Notes: generated by a model not told the origin, from the sequence alone. A stretch of 64,000 nt of DNA from JADJOY01 sp046331705 [NCBI: bacterium] (GCA_046331705.1 JAXLQJ010000029.1:27804-91803), one strand, 5' to 3'. Positions 24,975 through 36,256 are shown, numbered from the stretch's first letter. Numbers and translations: made by a program.

Positions 24975-25412
24975 ATGGCTCGCATTCACCTCAGCGTCCA
25001 CGACGGTCTCCCGCCTGCCGAGAGCGCGCACGTCGACGCGGGTCTCGGGGCGTTCAACGACGAGGCCGCGCCGCTCCACGAGGTACAAGCGTTCTCGTGC
25101 TTCGCCCACGGTCAGGATGGGGCGGTGGTGGGTGGCGCCATCGGACGCCGGTGGGGAGAGTGCGCCGAGCTGCAGCAGCTCTGGGTCGAAGGCACACTGC
25201 GCAAGCGGGGCCTCGGCGCGCGGCTGGTCGGGACGTTCGAGGAGCACGCGCGCGCCAAGGGCTGCACCTATCTCTACGTCGAGACCTTCAGCTTCCAGGC
25301 CCCCGCCTTCTACGAGGCGCTCGGCTACGTCACCGAATACGTGCGCCGCGGCTATCCCCACGGCATCGCGAAGTACCACCTGGGAAAGCACCTCGGCGCC
25401 CAGCGCCCCTGA
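24975..25412 (+). CDS. GNAT-family N-acetyltransferase
   Basis: 145 residues. The acetyl-CoA pyrophosphate loop reads RKRGLGARL, preceded by the strand LQQLWVE and followed by YVETFSFQAPAFYEALGY, the classical GNAT motifs A and B. The substrate is not evident. It lies 27 bases after the GFA-type gene on the same strand and may be cotranscribed. Confidence 0.88.
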   Translation: MARIHLSVHDGLPPAESAHVDAGLGAFNDEAAPLHEVQAFSCFAHGQDGAVVGGAIGRRWGECAELQQLWVEGTLRKRGLGARLVGTFEEHARAKGCTYLYVETFSFQAPAFYEALGYVTEYVRRGYPHGIAKYHLGKHLGAQRP

Positions 25413-25508
25413 CGCCGCCGACGCTGGCGGGCACGTCGTCAGAAACGGCACCGGCGCCGAGCCCGCGAGGTCGACGCCGCGATCGGATCCCTTGTGACCC
25501 GCCGAGAC

Positions 25509-25541
25509 GCGAAAGGGCGGCCGTTCGGGCCGCCCTCTCGC
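25509..25541 (-). terminator. 14-bp hairpin downstream of tRNA-Leu
   Basis: GCGAAAGGGCGGCC pairs with GGCCGCCCTCTCGC (one mismatch) around a GTTCG loop. It lies 14 bases past the tRNA-Leu 3' end on the minus strand and also after the GNAT gene on the plus strand, so it may terminate both. Only a short T-rich tract follows. Confidence 0.65.
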
Positions 25542-25555
25542 AATCGTCCAACCAC

Positions 25556-25642
25556 TGGTGCCGAGGAGGGGACTCGAACCCCTACAGGCTTTCACCCACT
25601 AGGTCCTGAACCTAGCGCGTCTACCAATTCCGCCACCTCGGC
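25556..25642 (-). tRNA. tRNA-Leu (anticodon CAG)
   Basis: On the minus strand the acceptor GCCGAGG pairs with CCTCGGC. The anticodon loop TTCAGGA is closed by CTAGG/CCTAG, giving CAG. A long variable arm (TGGGTGAAAGCCT region) and encoded ACCA complete a class II leucine tRNA. Confidence 0.97.
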
Positions 25643-25923
25643 CAACGGCGACCGCGAACTATGACGTCTGACGCGATGCTCCGTCAAGGAACGGCCGGCG
25701 TGCGCCAACGATCCGCTCGCACGCGTTCCAGCCGCCACGCGCGCCTGCGATCCCTCCGCGTGCCGGCGGTGCGAGGGTGGGGCCCCGCTCGGCTTCACCC
25801 CGAACGGCGCGCGGCGCTGGAACGGCCACCCGAGAAGGCGTGGGCAGGTCGCTGCAAGGCTCGTGCGCTCGAGATTTTGGCGACCTGCTAGGCTCGGGCG
25901 ATCCCCCCGCTTCCGGAGCGTCC

Positions 25924-27966
25924 ATGCGCACGCACGTTCGGTCTCGCACGCACGCGCTCGCCGCGCTGCTCGCCTTGGCCTTCGCCCTGGGTATCGCGGC
26001 GAGCTTCACGGGATGCTCGGGCGGCGGCTCCTCGAAGGGCCCCAGCCCGGAGCCCGGACCGAGCCCGAGCCCCGAGCCTGGCGCCCGCGTCACGCTCACG
26101 CTCGCACCGTTCGAGAACGCCAAATCGGACGACATCCGGAAGGTGCGCATCCGCGCGCTCGACACCGAGGGCACGGCCGCGCTCGCCCAGGTCGAGCTCG
26201 ACAGCGTGAGCACCTTCCCGCTCAAAGCCAGCATTCAGGTGCCTGCGGGCACGCAGCTGCCGATCACGGGCGAGGGCCTGGACGCCGACGGCAACTCGAT
26301 CTTCCGCGCGGCGACACGCATCGACCTCACCGCCGCCACCACCGTCGAGGTCACGGTCGAGCTCGGCGAGACGCCGCCGCCACCGCCCAGCCGAGGCGAG
26401 CCTCCCACCATCGCGTTCGAGAGCCCCGCCGACGGCGACGTCTTCGTGCAAGGAGCGCTCATCGTCTTCAGCGCCAAGCTCGGCGATGCGGACGATCCGG
26501 TGACGTCTCTCCGCGTGCTCTGGAGCAGCGACATCCAGGGGCCGATCAACATCGACCCGCCGAACGCGGACGGCATGGTGGGATTCCAGACCGTGGGGCT
26601 GGCCCTCGGCGTGCACCGAATCAGCTTGCTGGCGCTCGATCCGGGCGGGAACGGCACCACCGCATCCATCACCATCGAGGTGCGCACGGCGGCGCCGGGA
26701 CCCGGGCCGGGCCCGGGCCCTGGCCCTGGCCCTGGCGAGCAGAGCCAGCCACGGGTCGACTCCATCTCTCCCGACGAGGGCCCGTCCATCGGTGGCACCC
26801 AGATCACGATCCTGGGCCGCGACTTCCAGGAAGGCGGCGCGGTCTTCTTCGGCGAGCAGCCCGTGGCGGCCGTGTTCCGGGGCTCGAACAAGCTCGAGGT
26901 GTTCTCGCCGCCCACCGACGGCAATCGCCGACTCGACATCACCGTCGCCAACCCCGATGGTGGGCGCACCACCGTGGGCAACGGCTACCTCTACGACTCG
27001 ACGCTCTACGTGAGCGCCGACGCAGCCGACGCCGCGACTCAGGATGGCTCGACGCTCCATCCGCTTTCGTCCGTGGCGCTCGCGGCGGTGCGCGCGCGCC
27101 CCGGATACACGGTCGCGATCGCGGGCGGCCGCTACCGGGAGACCGTCATCGTCCCGAGCACGCGCTCGATCACGTTCCAGGGCGCGGGCGCCGGCAGCAC
27201 GGTCATCGACGGCAGCCTCGGCAAGAGCACCGATCCGGCGTTCGGCGTGGTCGAGTCAGACGACATCCACATCGCCGATCTCTCGATCGGCGGCGGCCCG
27301 GCGGCGGGGCTCATCGCCGTGGGCGGCGGCGCGGTTCGAGTCGACGGCGTCGTCGTGACCCGCAACCAAGATGGCGTGCTCGTGGGCACCGGCAGCACGC
27401 TGACGATCGCCAGCTCGGTCATCACGCAAAACCGCGGCAACGGCCTGCTGGTCGCGGGGGGAGCCGCGTTCGCCAGCGATCTCGAGATCACCGACAACGG
27501 CGACATCGGCGTCGGGGTCGTGATGGACGGCGATGGAGTGGGACAGAGCACCGAGATCCGCGGCTCGACGATCAGCGGCAACGGCGATTTCGGGGTGCTC
27601 GGAGTCGTCGACGAGGCGATCGACCATCTCACGATCGAGGGGAATCGCATCCAGGGAAATGGCGAGGACGCGCCGCTGCCGGGAGTGATCCTGATCGCCA
27701 ATGCCGGCGAGCAGCGCCGCGAGGTCTACCGGGTGGTCGGCAACGACGTGAGCGGCAACCCAGGCTCGGGGATTCAGGTGGCGGACGGCGCCAACGCAAC
27801 CGTGGGCGGTGCAGGAGCCGATCGCAACTCGATCCGCAACAACGGCGGCTACGCGGTGGCGTGCGAGCCCGGCGCGCTCGTGAGCTGTCCCGCGGGCGGC
27901 AACGGCATCGGCGGCAACGACTTGGGCGACATCGATCCCAACTGCCCGTCCACGTGCAAGCCATGA
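25924..27966 (+). CDS. lipoprotein with IPT/TIG domain and right-handed beta-helix
   Basis: 680 residues. A lipoprotein signal peptide ends SFTGC. A Pro/Gly/Glu-rich linker and two Ig-like domains follow, then a second (PG)n linker at 26697-26736. Next is an IPT/TIG domain (SISPDEGPSIGGTQITILG, FFGEQPV) and a long parallel beta-helix whose coils repeat N/G-rich turns such as NRGNGLLV and GNGDFGVLG. Such proteins are displayed on the outer surface and may bind or cleave polysaccharide; no catalytic residues are assignable. ATG 25924 gives the signal peptide. It overlaps the TPR lipoprotein start by four bases. Confidence 0.85.
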   Translation: MRTHVRSRTHALAALLALAFALGIAASFTGCSGGGSSKGPSPEPGPSPSPEPGARVTLTLAPFENAKSDDIRKVRIRALDTEGTAALAQVELDSVSTFPLKASIQVPAGTQLPITGEGLDADGNSIFRAATRIDLTAATTVEVTVELGETPPPPPSRGEPPTIAFESPADGDVFVQGALIVFSAKLGDADDPVTSLRVLWSSDIQGPINIDPPNADGMVGFQTVGLALGVHRISLLALDPGGNGTTASITIEVRTAAPGPGPGPGPGPGPGEQSQPRVDSISPDEGPSIGGTQITILGRDFQEGGAVFFGEQPVAAVFRGSNKLEVFSPPTDGNRRLDITVANPDGGRTTVGNGYLYDSTLYVSADAADAATQDGSTLHPLSSVALAAVRARPGYTVAIAGGRYRETVIVPSTRSITFQGAGAGSTVIDGSLGKSTDPAFGVVESDDIHIADLSIGGGPAAGLIAVGGGAVRVDGVVVTRNQDGVLVGTGSTLTIASSVITQNRGNGLLVAGGAAFASDLEITDNGDIGVGVVMDGDGVGQSTEIRGSTISGNGDFGVLGVVDEAIDHLTIEGNRIQGNGEDAPLPGVILIANAGEQRREVYRVVGNDVSGNPGSGIQVADGANATVGGAGADRNSIRNNGGYAVACEPGALVSCPAGGNGIGGNDLGDIDPNCPSTCKP

Positions 27967-28367
27967 GGGCAGCACGTCTCGCGCGCTGGACCGCGCTCGC
28001 GTTGGTGTCGATCGCGGCCTGTACCCCCGCGTCGCAGCGACTCACGGCTCGCGGCATCGAGCTCGCCGACCAGGGTGACCTGGCCGCGGCGGAGCGAAGC
28101 TTTCGCGATGCGATCGCCGAAGATCCCGCCAGCGCGATGGCCGCGTATCAGCTCGGCGTGCTGGCCGAGGACCGCGCCGACGATCGGCTGGCGAGGACCT
28201 GGTACCGTCGCGCGGCGACGCGCGCCAAGGACGAGCGCGTGGAGGAGAACGGCAGACCCGTGGCGCTCTCGGTCTGGGCGTTGCGCGGGCTCGATCGCGT
28301 CACCCGCCGCATCGCCGCCGAGGACGCCGCACCCGCGCCACCGAGTCCCGCACCCGAATCCGAGTGA
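27963..28367 (+). CDS. TPR-containing lipoprotein
   Basis: 134 residues. The signal peptide ends in the lipobox SIAAC. The mature part has tetratricopeptide-like helices (GIELADQGDLAAAERSFRDA, then AAYQLGVLAEDRADDRLA) and a Pro/Ala-rich tail. It starts at ATG 27963, overlapping the preceding stop as ATGA, so it is translationally coupled to the beta-helix lipoprotein and may help assemble or anchor it. Confidence 0.8.
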   Translation: MRAARLARWTALALVSIAACTPASQRLTARGIELADQGDLAAAERSFRDAIAEDPASAMAAYQLGVLAEDRADDRLARTWYRRAATRAKDERVEENGRPVALSVWALRGLDRVTRRIAAEDAAPAPPSPAPESE

Positions 28368-28460
28368 TGGCTGGGCGCGGCTGACGCCGCGCCTCCTCCA
28401 TCCCAGCTCGATTCCAGCCGGGAGAGGCGCACCGATCCGTCGGTTTGCCCCGTCCCTGAC

Positions 28461-28481
28461 GCGTGCGCCCGGCGCGCACGC
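28461..28481. terminator. hairpin between convergent genes
   Basis: GCGTGCGC and GCGCACGC form an 8-bp stem with a 5-base loop, midway between the convergent TPR lipoprotein and sucD genes. There is no T tract, so it would act only as a weak or factor-dependent terminator. Confidence 0.35.
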
Positions 28482-28490
28482 GCCGGGCGA

Positions 28491-29369
28491 TCAGCGCTTC
28501 GCTTCGAGCGCCGCCTTGAGCGTGGTGCCGAGCGCCGCCGGCGAATCCGCCATGTGCACGCCCGCCGCCTGCATCGCCGCGACCTTCTCCTTCGCGGTGC
28601 CCTTGCCGCCCGAGATGATCGCGCCGGCGTGTCCCATGCGCTTGCCCGGGGGCGCCGTGCGGCCCGCGATGAAGCCCGCCACCGGCTTGGTCACGTGGGC
28701 CTTGATGTACGCCGCCGCGTCTTCCTCGGCGCTGCCACCGATCTCGCCGATCATGATGATCGCGTCGGTGTCGGGGTCGTTCTGGAACATCTCGAGGACC
28801 TGCGTGAAGTTGAGGCCGTTCACGGGGTCGCCGCCGATGCCGACACACGTGGACTGGCCGAGTCCCACGTTCGAGAGCTGCCACACCGCCTCGTACGTGA
28901 GGGTGCCGGACCGCGACACCACGCCCACGCGTCCCGGCTTGTGGATGTGCCCGGGCATGATGCCGATCTTGCACGCGCCCGGCGTGATGACTCCCGGACA
29001 GTTGGGCCCGATGAGCTTGACACCCCGCGCGTCGAGGTACGGCCGCACCTTCACCATGTCGAGAACCGGGATGCCCTCGGTGATGGCGACGATGAGCTGA
29101 ATCCCCGCGTCCGCGGCCTCGTACATCGCGTCGGCGGCGAAGGGCGGCGGCACGAACAGCATCGAGACCGTCGCACCGGTCTTCTTCACCGCGTCCGCGA
29201 CGGTATCGAAGATGGGCACGCCCTTGAAGTCCTGGCCGCCCTTCCCCGGCGTCACGCCGCCCACGATCTTCGTGCCGTACTCCAGGCACTTCTCGGTGTG
29301 GAACGAGCCGGCCGAGCCGGTGATGCCCTGGGTGATGATCTTCGTCGAAGCGTCGACCAGGATGCTCAC
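28491..29369 (-). CDS. sucD: succinyl-CoA ligase alpha subunit
   Basis: Converts succinyl-CoA to succinate with substrate-level phosphorylation, together with SucC. 292 residues with the CoA-binding [17 protein letters not shown], the [14 protein letters not shown] region, the [14 protein letters not shown] motif and the phospho-His loop [19 protein letters not shown] 29369 follows GGAGG and overlaps the sucC stop as GTGA. Third gene of the mdh-sucC-sucD operon. Confidence 0.97.
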   Translation of the reverse strand: MSILVDASTKIITQGITGSAGSFHTEKCLEYGTKIVGGVTPGKGGQDFKGVPIFDTVADAVKKTGATVSMLFVPPPFAADAMYEAADAGIQLIVAITEGIPVLDMVKVRPYLDARGVKLIGPNCPGVITPGACKIGIMPGHIHKPGRVGVVSRSGTLTYEAVWQLSNVGLGQSTCVGIGGDPVNGLNFTQVLEMFQNDPDTDAIIMIGEIGGSAEEDAAAYIKAHVTKPVAGFIAGRTAPPGKRMGHAGAIISGGKGTAKEKVAAMQAAGVHMADSPAALGTTLKAALEAKR

Positions 29370-30541
29370 GACGCACCTCCCGCCTTGGCAGCGGCGATCA
29401 CCTGCTGCGCCGCGTCTTGGATGTCCTTCGCGGAGATCACGCGAAGATTCGATTCCGCGAGGATGCGCTTGCCGTCCTCGACGTTGGTTCCTTCCATCCG
29501 CACCACCAGCGGCACCGAGAGGTGAACCTCGTTGCCCGCCTCGACGATGCCCTTGGCGAGCACGTCGCACTTCAGGATGCCGCCGAAGATGTTGACCAGC
29601 ACCGCCTTCACCGAGCTGTCCGCGAGGATCAGCTTGAACGCCTCGCGGATCTTCGCGGTGTCGGCGCCGCCGCCCACGTCGAGGAAGTTGGCGGGCGTGC
29701 CGCCGTAGAGCTGGATGGCGTCCATGGTGGCCATCGCGAGCCCGGCGCCGTTCACCATGCAGCCGATGTTGCCGTCGAGCGCGATGTACGAGAGGTCGAA
29801 CTTCTTGGCCTCGCGCTCGCGTGGGTCTTCCTCGTCCGGATCGCGCAGCTTCTCGATGTCCGGATGACGGAAGAGCGCGTTGTCGTCGAAGTTGAACTTG
29901 GCGTCGAGCGCGAGCAGATCACCCTGCGCGGTCACCACCAAGGGATTGATCTCGACGAGCGAGCAATCCTTGTCGACGAAGAGCTTGTAGAGACCGTCGA
30001 GGAACTTCGCCATCTTGTTGACGCTGCCGCCCGAGAGCCCGAGCCCGAAGGCGAGCTTGCGCGCCTGGAACGGCTGCAGCCCGACCGCCGGATCGATCAC
30101 TTCCTTGAGGATCTTCTCGGGCGTCTCGGCGGCGACCTTCTCGATCTCGACTCCGCCTTCGGTCGAGGCCATCACCACCGGGCGCCGGAGCATGCGGTCC
30201 ACGACCACGCCCAGGTAGCACTCACGGGCGATGTCGCAGCCCTCCTCGATGAGCACCTTCTGCACCAGCTTCCCTTCCGGGCCGGTCTGGTGCGTCACGA
30301 GCTGCATGCCGAGGATCTCGCTCGCCAGTCGCTTGACCTCCGCGGGGCCGTTGCCGAGCTTCACGCCGCCGCCCTTGCCGCGGCCGCCGGCGTGAATCTG
30401 CGCCTTGACCACGAAACGCGTGCCACCCAAGTCCTTGGCGATGGCCTCGGCGCCCTCCGGCGACGACGCCACCTTGCCGGCCGGCACGGCGACGCCGTAG
30501 CGGCTCAAGAGCTCTTTCGCCTGGTATTCGTGAACGTTCAT
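29366..30541 (-). CDS. sucC: succinyl-CoA ligase beta subunit
   Basis: 391 residues of the usual length. It begins [17 protein letters not shown], has the ATP-grasp [15 protein letters not shown] and [11 protein letters not shown] motifs, and ends with the CoA-ligase part [16 protein letters not shown]. The nucleotide preference (ADP or GDP) cannot be told. It starts 34 bases after mdh, with a GAGGGGAGA ribosome site, and is coupled to sucD by overlap. Confidence 0.98.
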   Translation of the reverse strand: MNVHEYQAKELLSRYGVAVPAGKVASSPEGAEAIAKDLGGTRFVVKAQIHAGGRGKGGGVKLGNGPAEVKRLASEILGMQLVTHQTGPEGKLVQKVLIEEGCDIARECYLGVVVDRMLRRPVVMASTEGGVEIEKVAAETPEKILKEVIDPAVGLQPFQARKLAFGLGLSGGSVNKMAKFLDGLYKLFVDKDCSLVEINPLVVTAQGDLLALDAKFNFDDNALFRHPDIEKLRDPDEEDPREREAKKFDLSYIALDGNIGCMVNGAGLAMATMDAIQLYGGTPANFLDVGGGADTAKIREAFKLILADSSVKAVLVNIFGGILKCDVLAKGIVEAGNEVHLSVPLVVRMEGTNVEDGKRILAESNLRVISAKDIQDAAQQVIAAAKAGGAS

Positions 30542-30575
30542 CGGTCTCCCCTCTCGATGTCGGCGCCGCGACGAG

Positions 30576-31532
<957 letters not shown>

Positions 31533-31809
31533 CTAGCCCAAGCGGCTCGGGCCAGAGGCTCTCGGCCGTTCGTGCGGGTTCCGCCAGTGCCCAGGCGTGG
31601 GCGCGGACCCGCCGCGAATCAGCCCGTTGCTCGATCCGACTTCCGACTGAATTTCCCAGGATTTGCGCCGAAGAAACGACGCGGGGCGCGAAAGGGTATG
31701 AGCCGCTCGGAGGCGTGTCAAGGCGCCGCGAAGGGCGGTTCCGAGACGGCTCGCGAGCGCGAGCGAGGGATGCGCGACCGGGTACGCCGAGCGGCGCCCC
31801 GGAGCCATG

Positions 31810-32892
31810 TCAACGACCGGAGGGACGCGGTGGCAGGACCAGCTTGGTGCCGGCGCGCACGTCCCCGGACGCCTCGATCTTCGCGCGGTTCGCGTCTCGG
31901 ATCAGCGTCCAGTACGTGGTGCTGCCATACATCTTCTTCGCGATCGAGTAGAGGGTCTCGCCCTTGCGCACGGTGTAGGTCGTGCCGCTCGCGCGCGACG
32001 CGGGCACCGACTCGGCGGCGCTGGGGATGGGCGTGGACGCGGGTGGCAGCACCAAGCGCATCCCGGCGCGCACGTCGCTGGGGTGCGAGAGCCGATCCCG
32101 ATTCGCGGCGTAGATGAGCGTCCACGCTTGCTCGTTGCGGTATTGGGCGCGCGCGATGCTCGCCAGCGTGTCGCCCTTCTGGACCGTGTAGTTGCGGGAC
32201 GCCGAGGCGCGTGCGCCCGCGTCCACCGCGGGCTCCACGGGCTCGCGCGCCGGGGCGGCGGCGGGCGCGGGCTCCTCGCTCTCGGGTGCCTGCTCGGTGG
32301 CGCGCGTGAGGCGCTCGCGCTCCTCGCGAATCGCGCGCGCCGTGTCCTCGGGCGACGGCGCCGGTCGCGGCGCAGCCTCCGGCTCCGGTGCCGGGAGCGC
32401 CGCGGGAGGTGCCGGGTCGAGATGCTCCGGAAGCGGCGCGGGCGTGCGGCTCGCCGGCGGGGCTTGCGGAACCTCGGCAGCAGGGGGGGCCACGGCTGCA
32501 GGCGGCTCCACGGGCGCGGTCTTGGCACCGCCGCGCGAATCGAGCAGCGGCGAGAGCTCGACGCCCTCGCGCGACGGCGGCGCGTCCGTGAAGCCCGTGT
32601 CCGCGGGCGCCGCGGCCGCAGGCGAAGCAGCCGCCGCCGTGGCGTCGGCGAGCCGCCGCGCGCGCTTGAGCGCCTCGCGCGCCTGTTCGTAGTCGCCCTG
32701 GTCGATCCAGTCTTGTCCTTCGACCAACGCGGAGCCCGCTTCCTGGAAACGCTGCGTGTCGCGTTCGGCGGCTCCAGCCGCGGAAGCGTTCTGATACGAC
32801 CGCCAGGCCGCGTCGAGCTCGCCGAGCGGCGGACGAGCACACGCGCCCACGAGCAGCGCGCCGGCGGCGAGGCCACGGTAGTGCCGCTTCAT
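31810..32892 (-). CDS. lipoprotein with two LysM domains
   Basis: 360 residues. A lipoprotein signal ends VGAC. A helical region (residues about 20-80, AAWRSYQNASAAGAAERD and QARAEAL-like helices) is followed by a 130-residue Pro/Ala/Glu-rich linker and two C-terminal LysM modules (NYTVQKGDTLASIARAQYR and TYTVRKGETLYSIAKKMYG). It is predicted to sit in the outer membrane and bind peptidoglycan. Its ATG overlaps the aspS stop as ATGA. Last gene of the hisS-aspS cluster. Confidence 0.9.
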   Translation of the reverse strand: MKRHYRGLAAGALLVGACARPPLGELDAAWRSYQNASAAGAAERDTQRFQEAGSALVEGQDWIDQGDYEQAREALKRARRLADATAAAASPAAAAPADTGFTDAPPSREGVELSPLLDSRGGAKTAPVEPPAAVAPPAAEVPQAPPASRTPAPLPEHLDPAPPAALPAPEPEAAPRPAPSPEDTARAIREERERLTRATEQAPESEEPAPAAAPAREPVEPAVDAGARASASRNYTVQKGDTLASIARAQYRNEQAWTLIYAANRDRLSHPSDVRAGMRLVLPPASTPIPSAAESVPASRASGTTYTVRKGETLYSIAKKMYGSTTYWTLIRDANRAKIEASGDVRAGTKLVLPPRPSGR

Positions 32893-34742
32893 GAGTTGCT
32901 TCCCCCGTCGCCGGCCGCGCTGCGCGCCAGGCGAATGTGGAGCTCGCGGAGCTGCGCGTCGGAGACTCCGCCCGGCGCGCCGCTCAACGGGCACGTCCCC
33001 TTCTGGGTCTTGGGGAACGCGATGGTGTCCCGGATGGATGCGGCCCCGGTCAAGATGGCCACCAGCCGATCGAAGCCGATCGCGAGCCCCGCGTGGGGCG
33101 GCGCACCGAACGCGAGGGCGTCGAGAAGGAATCCGAACTTCTCGCGCGCCTCTTCCGCGCCGATCCCGAGCAGCTTGAACACGCGTTCCTGCACCGGCTC
33201 CGAATGGATACGAACGCTGCCGCCGCCGACCTCGCTGCCGTTCAGCACCAGATCGTACGCGTTGGATCGGACCGAACCGGGGTCGGACTCGAGGCGGTCC
33301 ATGTCCTCGCCCAAGGGCGACGTGAAGGGATGGTGCATCGCCACCCAGCGCCGCGCCTCGGCGTCGTAGTCGAGGAGCGGGAACTCGGTGACCCAGAGCA
33401 GCGCCAGCGCGTCGCCGCGAATCAGCCCGAGCTGCTCGCCGAGATGGAGCCGCAGCCGGCCCAGGATGTCCTGCGACGCCTTGCGTTCGCCGGCGACGAA
33501 GAGCGCCAGGTCGCCGTCCTCGAGGCCGAGCGCCTGCGTCAGCTCGCCACGCACGGCCTCGGGGAAGAACTTGGCGATCTGGCCAGACCAGGCGCCCTGG
33601 GCGCACTTGATCCAGGCCAACCCCTTCGCGCCGAACGACTGCGCCACCCCGGTGAGCGCATCCATCTCGGTGCGACTGAACGTGGCGGCGCCCGGCACGC
33701 GCAATCCGAGGATGCAGCCGCCCGAACGCACGATGTCGAGGAACACCTTCATCTCCGAGCGGCCGGCCGCGTCGGTCACGTCGCGCAGCTCGAGGCCGAA
33801 GCGCAGGTCGGGCTTGTCCGAGCCGAAGCGGCTCATCGCCTCGGCGTAGGTCATGCGGTGAAACGGTCGCGCGACCTCGACTCCGCGGCCGATCCGGATC
33901 GCGCTCGCCACCACGTCCTCGACCACTCCCATCACGGCGTCGGCGCCGGCGAACGACATCTCGAGGTCGACCTGCGTGAACTCGGGCTGGCGATCGGCAC
34001 GCAGGTCCTCGTCGCGGAAGCAGCGCACGATCTGGTAGTAGCGGTCGAGCCCCGCGACCATCAACACCTGCTTGAAGAGCTGCGGCGACTGCGGCAGCGC
34101 GAAGAACTTGCCGGGCGCGAGACGGCTCGGCACCAGGAAATCGCGAGCGCCCTCCGGGGTGGAGCGCGTGAGCATCGGGGTCTCGATCTCGATGAAGCCC
34201 CACGCGTCCAAACGCCGCCGCATCTCCTGAGCGACGCGGTGGCGCAGCAGCAGGTTGTCGCGGATCGCGGGGCGGCGCAGGTCGAGGTAGCGGTACTGGA
34301 GCCTGAGCGCCTCGCCGACTTGCGACGCGTCCTCGATCGCGAACGGCAAGGGCCGCGACCGGTTGAGCACCTCGAGCTTGTGGCCAACCACCTCGATGGC
34401 GCCGGTCGCGAGCTTGGGATTCACCATCTCGGCGGGGCGCTTGCGGACGGTGCCCTCGACTCGCACCACGTACTCGTCGCGCAGCGTCTCCGCGGCGCGA
34501 TGCGCCTCGGAATCCGTGTCCGGCTGGAACACCACCTGGGTGATGCCCTGGCGGTCGCGGAGGTCGGCGAACACCACGCCGCCGTGGTCGCGCACGCGAT
34601 GCACCCAGCCCGCGAGCACCACCTCGCGCCCCTCGTCCACGTCGCGAAGCTCGCCGAGATGGTGCGTGCGATAAGGCGTGGCCTCGATGGGCAGCGGCAC
34701 GGAGACGCCGGCGGCTGCTGGATTCGTGGGAGTGTCGGTCAT
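32889..34742 (-). CDS. aspS: aspartyl-tRNA synthetase, bacterial type
   Basis: 617 residues: N-terminal anticodon-binding OB fold, class II core with motif 2 (RCFRDEDLRADRQPEFTQ), a bacterial GAD insertion, and motif 3 (GLAIGFDRLVAIL). In the OB fold the sequence is VRDHGG; the His at this place is found in non-discriminating AspRS, where discriminating enzymes usually have Leu. That suggests it charges both tRNA-Asp and tRNA-Asn, with GatCAB amidation, although gatCAB is not in the window. The downstream LysM gene overlaps its stop. Confidence 0.96.
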   Translation of the reverse strand: MTDTPTNPAAAGVSVPLPIEATPYRTHHLGELRDVDEGREVVLAGWVHRVRDHGGVVFADLRDRQGITQVVFQPDTDSEAHRAAETLRDEYVVRVEGTVRKRPAEMVNPKLATGAIEVVGHKLEVLNRSRPLPFAIEDASQVGEALRLQYRYLDLRRPAIRDNLLLRHRVAQEMRRRLDAWGFIEIETPMLTRSTPEGARDFLVPSRLAPGKFFALPQSPQLFKQVLMVAGLDRYYQIVRCFRDEDLRADRQPEFTQVDLEMSFAGADAVMGVVEDVVASAIRIGRGVEVARPFHRMTYAEAMSRFGSDKPDLRFGLELRDVTDAAGRSEMKVFLDIVRSGGCILGLRVPGAATFSRTEMDALTGVAQSFGAKGLAWIKCAQGAWSGQIAKFFPEAVRGELTQALGLEDGDLALFVAGERKASQDILGRLRLHLGEQLGLIRGDALALLWVTEFPLLDYDAEARRWVAMHHPFTSPLGEDMDRLESDPGSVRSNAYDLVLNGSEVGGGSVRIHSEPVQERVFKLLGIGAEEAREKFGFLLDALAFGAPPHAGLAIGFDRLVAILTGAASIRDTIAFPKTQKGTCPLSGAPGGVSDAQLRELHIRLARSAAGDGGSNS

Positions 34743-34857
34743 TCCGGGATCCTCTTCGGCGCGGCACCCAACGAGGGCCGAGCTCGCGACCGCGTGGGTG
34801 GCGACGGGCGGACGTGGGGCGAGCGGATCGCGAACCGATCCAGGCTCCCGAGGGCGG

Positions 34858-36117
34858 TCATGACGCCTCGCGGCCGCCCCGAAGCCGCGTGAGCAGCACG
34901 TCGAGATCGCGGCGCACTTCCTCCTCGGCGCCGGTCGTCATGTCCTTGATCCGCACGGTGCCCGCCGCCAGCTCGGACTCGCCGATCATCAACACGCGCG
35001 CCGCGCCGATCTTCTGCGCGCGCCGCATCTGGCTCTTCATGCTGGTCGCCTCGAGACTGGTTTCGATCCGCACCCCGCCGAGGCGCAGCCGGTGCGCCAG
35101 CTCGAAGGCCGCCAGCCGCGCCTCGTCGCCGTGGCTCGCGAGGAAGAGGCGCGGCGACGCCGCGGGCGTGGGCCCAGCGAGCTCGAGGACGCGCTCGAGA
35201 CCCATCGCGAACCCCACTCCCGGTGCATCGGGCCCGCCGAAGCCCGCCACCAGACCGTCGTAGCGACCGCCGCCAGCGACGGCGTTCTGAGAGCCCAGCC
35301 GGTCGGTGGTGACCTCGAACGCCGTGCGCACGTAGTAGTCGAGCCCACGCACGATGCGCGGGTTCGCCGCGTACGGAATTGCGAGCGTGCCGAGCAAGCG
35401 CTCGACGCCCGCGTGGTGCGCGCTGCACGCGGCACACAGATGCTCGGGCATGAGCGGTGCGTCGGCGAGCGCGGCGCGACAGCGCTCCACCTTGCAGTCG
35501 AGGATTCGGAGCGGGTTGGTGATCCGGCGCCGGTTGCAGTTCTCGCAGAGATCGGCGGCGTGCTCCGCGGCGAAGGTCTGAAGCAACGCGAGATAGCCCG
35601 GTCGACAATCGCGGCAACCGAGCGACGTGAGCTCGAGCCGGATGCCCTCGAGCTGGATCTCGCCGAGAATGGCCCAGAGCAGCGCGATGATCTCCGCGTC
35701 CGCCTCGGGCGACGCGGCGCCGATCACCTCCGCGCCGATCTGGTGGAACTGGCGCGAGCGCCCCTTCTGCGGCCGCTCGTGCCGGAACATCGGGCCCAGG
35801 TAGTAGAGGCGATTGGCGGGTGCGCGCTGCGCGAGCGAGTGCTGCACGAAGGCGCGCACCACCGGTGCCGTGCCCTCCGGACGAAGCGTCAGGCTTTCCC
35901 CGCTGCCGGTGGTGAAGGTGTACATCTCCTTCTCCACCACGTCGGTGCTCTCGCCGAGCGAGCGCACGAACAGCTCGGTGCGCTCGAGCACCGGGGTGCG
36001 GATCTCGTCGTACCCGAAGGCGCCGAACAGCGCGCGCGCGCGCTCCTCGACCCAGCGCCAGCGACCTGCCTCGTCGGGCAGGACGTCGCTCATCCCGCGA
36101 ATGGTGGTGATGGACAC
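34858..36117 (-). CDS. hisS: histidyl-tRNA synthetase
   Basis: 419 residues, class II. TIRGMSDVLPDEAGRW at the start, motif 2 (GPMFRHERPQKGRSRQFHQ), the histidine-binding loop RGLDYYVRTAFE and GGGRYDGLVAGFGG are all present, with the anticodon domain at the C-terminus. A set of four Cys (CRDCRPG and CENCNRRR, then CAACSAHH) in the insertion domain may bind zinc. It is the first gene of the hisS-aspS-LysM cluster, with 115 bases before aspS. Confidence 0.97.
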   Translation of the reverse strand: MSITTIRGMSDVLPDEAGRWRWVEERARALFGAFGYDEIRTPVLERTELFVRSLGESTDVVEKEMYTFTTGSGESLTLRPEGTAPVVRAFVQHSLAQRAPANRLYYLGPMFRHERPQKGRSRQFHQIGAEVIGAASPEADAEIIALLWAILGEIQLEGIRLELTSLGCRDCRPGYLALLQTFAAEHAADLCENCNRRRITNPLRILDCKVERCRAALADAPLMPEHLCAACSAHHAGVERLLGTLAIPYAANPRIVRGLDYYVRTAFEVTTDRLGSQNAVAGGGRYDGLVAGFGGPDAPGVGFAMGLERVLELAGPTPAASPRLFLASHGDEARLAAFELAHRLRLGGVRIETSLEATSMKSQMRRAQKIGAARVLMIGESELAAGTVRIKDMTTGAEEEVRRDLDVLLTRLRGGREAS

Positions 36118-36256
36118 GAGAACCTGGGGCCGCGCCTGGGCGGGCGCGGGCCGAAGGCGAATGGATCCGGATTTTCTCGAACGATTCCCAGCCGTTCGCG
36201 AGGACTTCGGCGGCGCAAGCTAGCGGAGGCGTGAGCGGATCGTCAACGCGCTCGCG

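Noticed and set aside
26697-26736. Gly-Pro coding tandem repeat as a CRISPR or minisatellite
   Set aside because: It is a short in-frame (PG)n linker between domains of the beta-helix lipoprotein.
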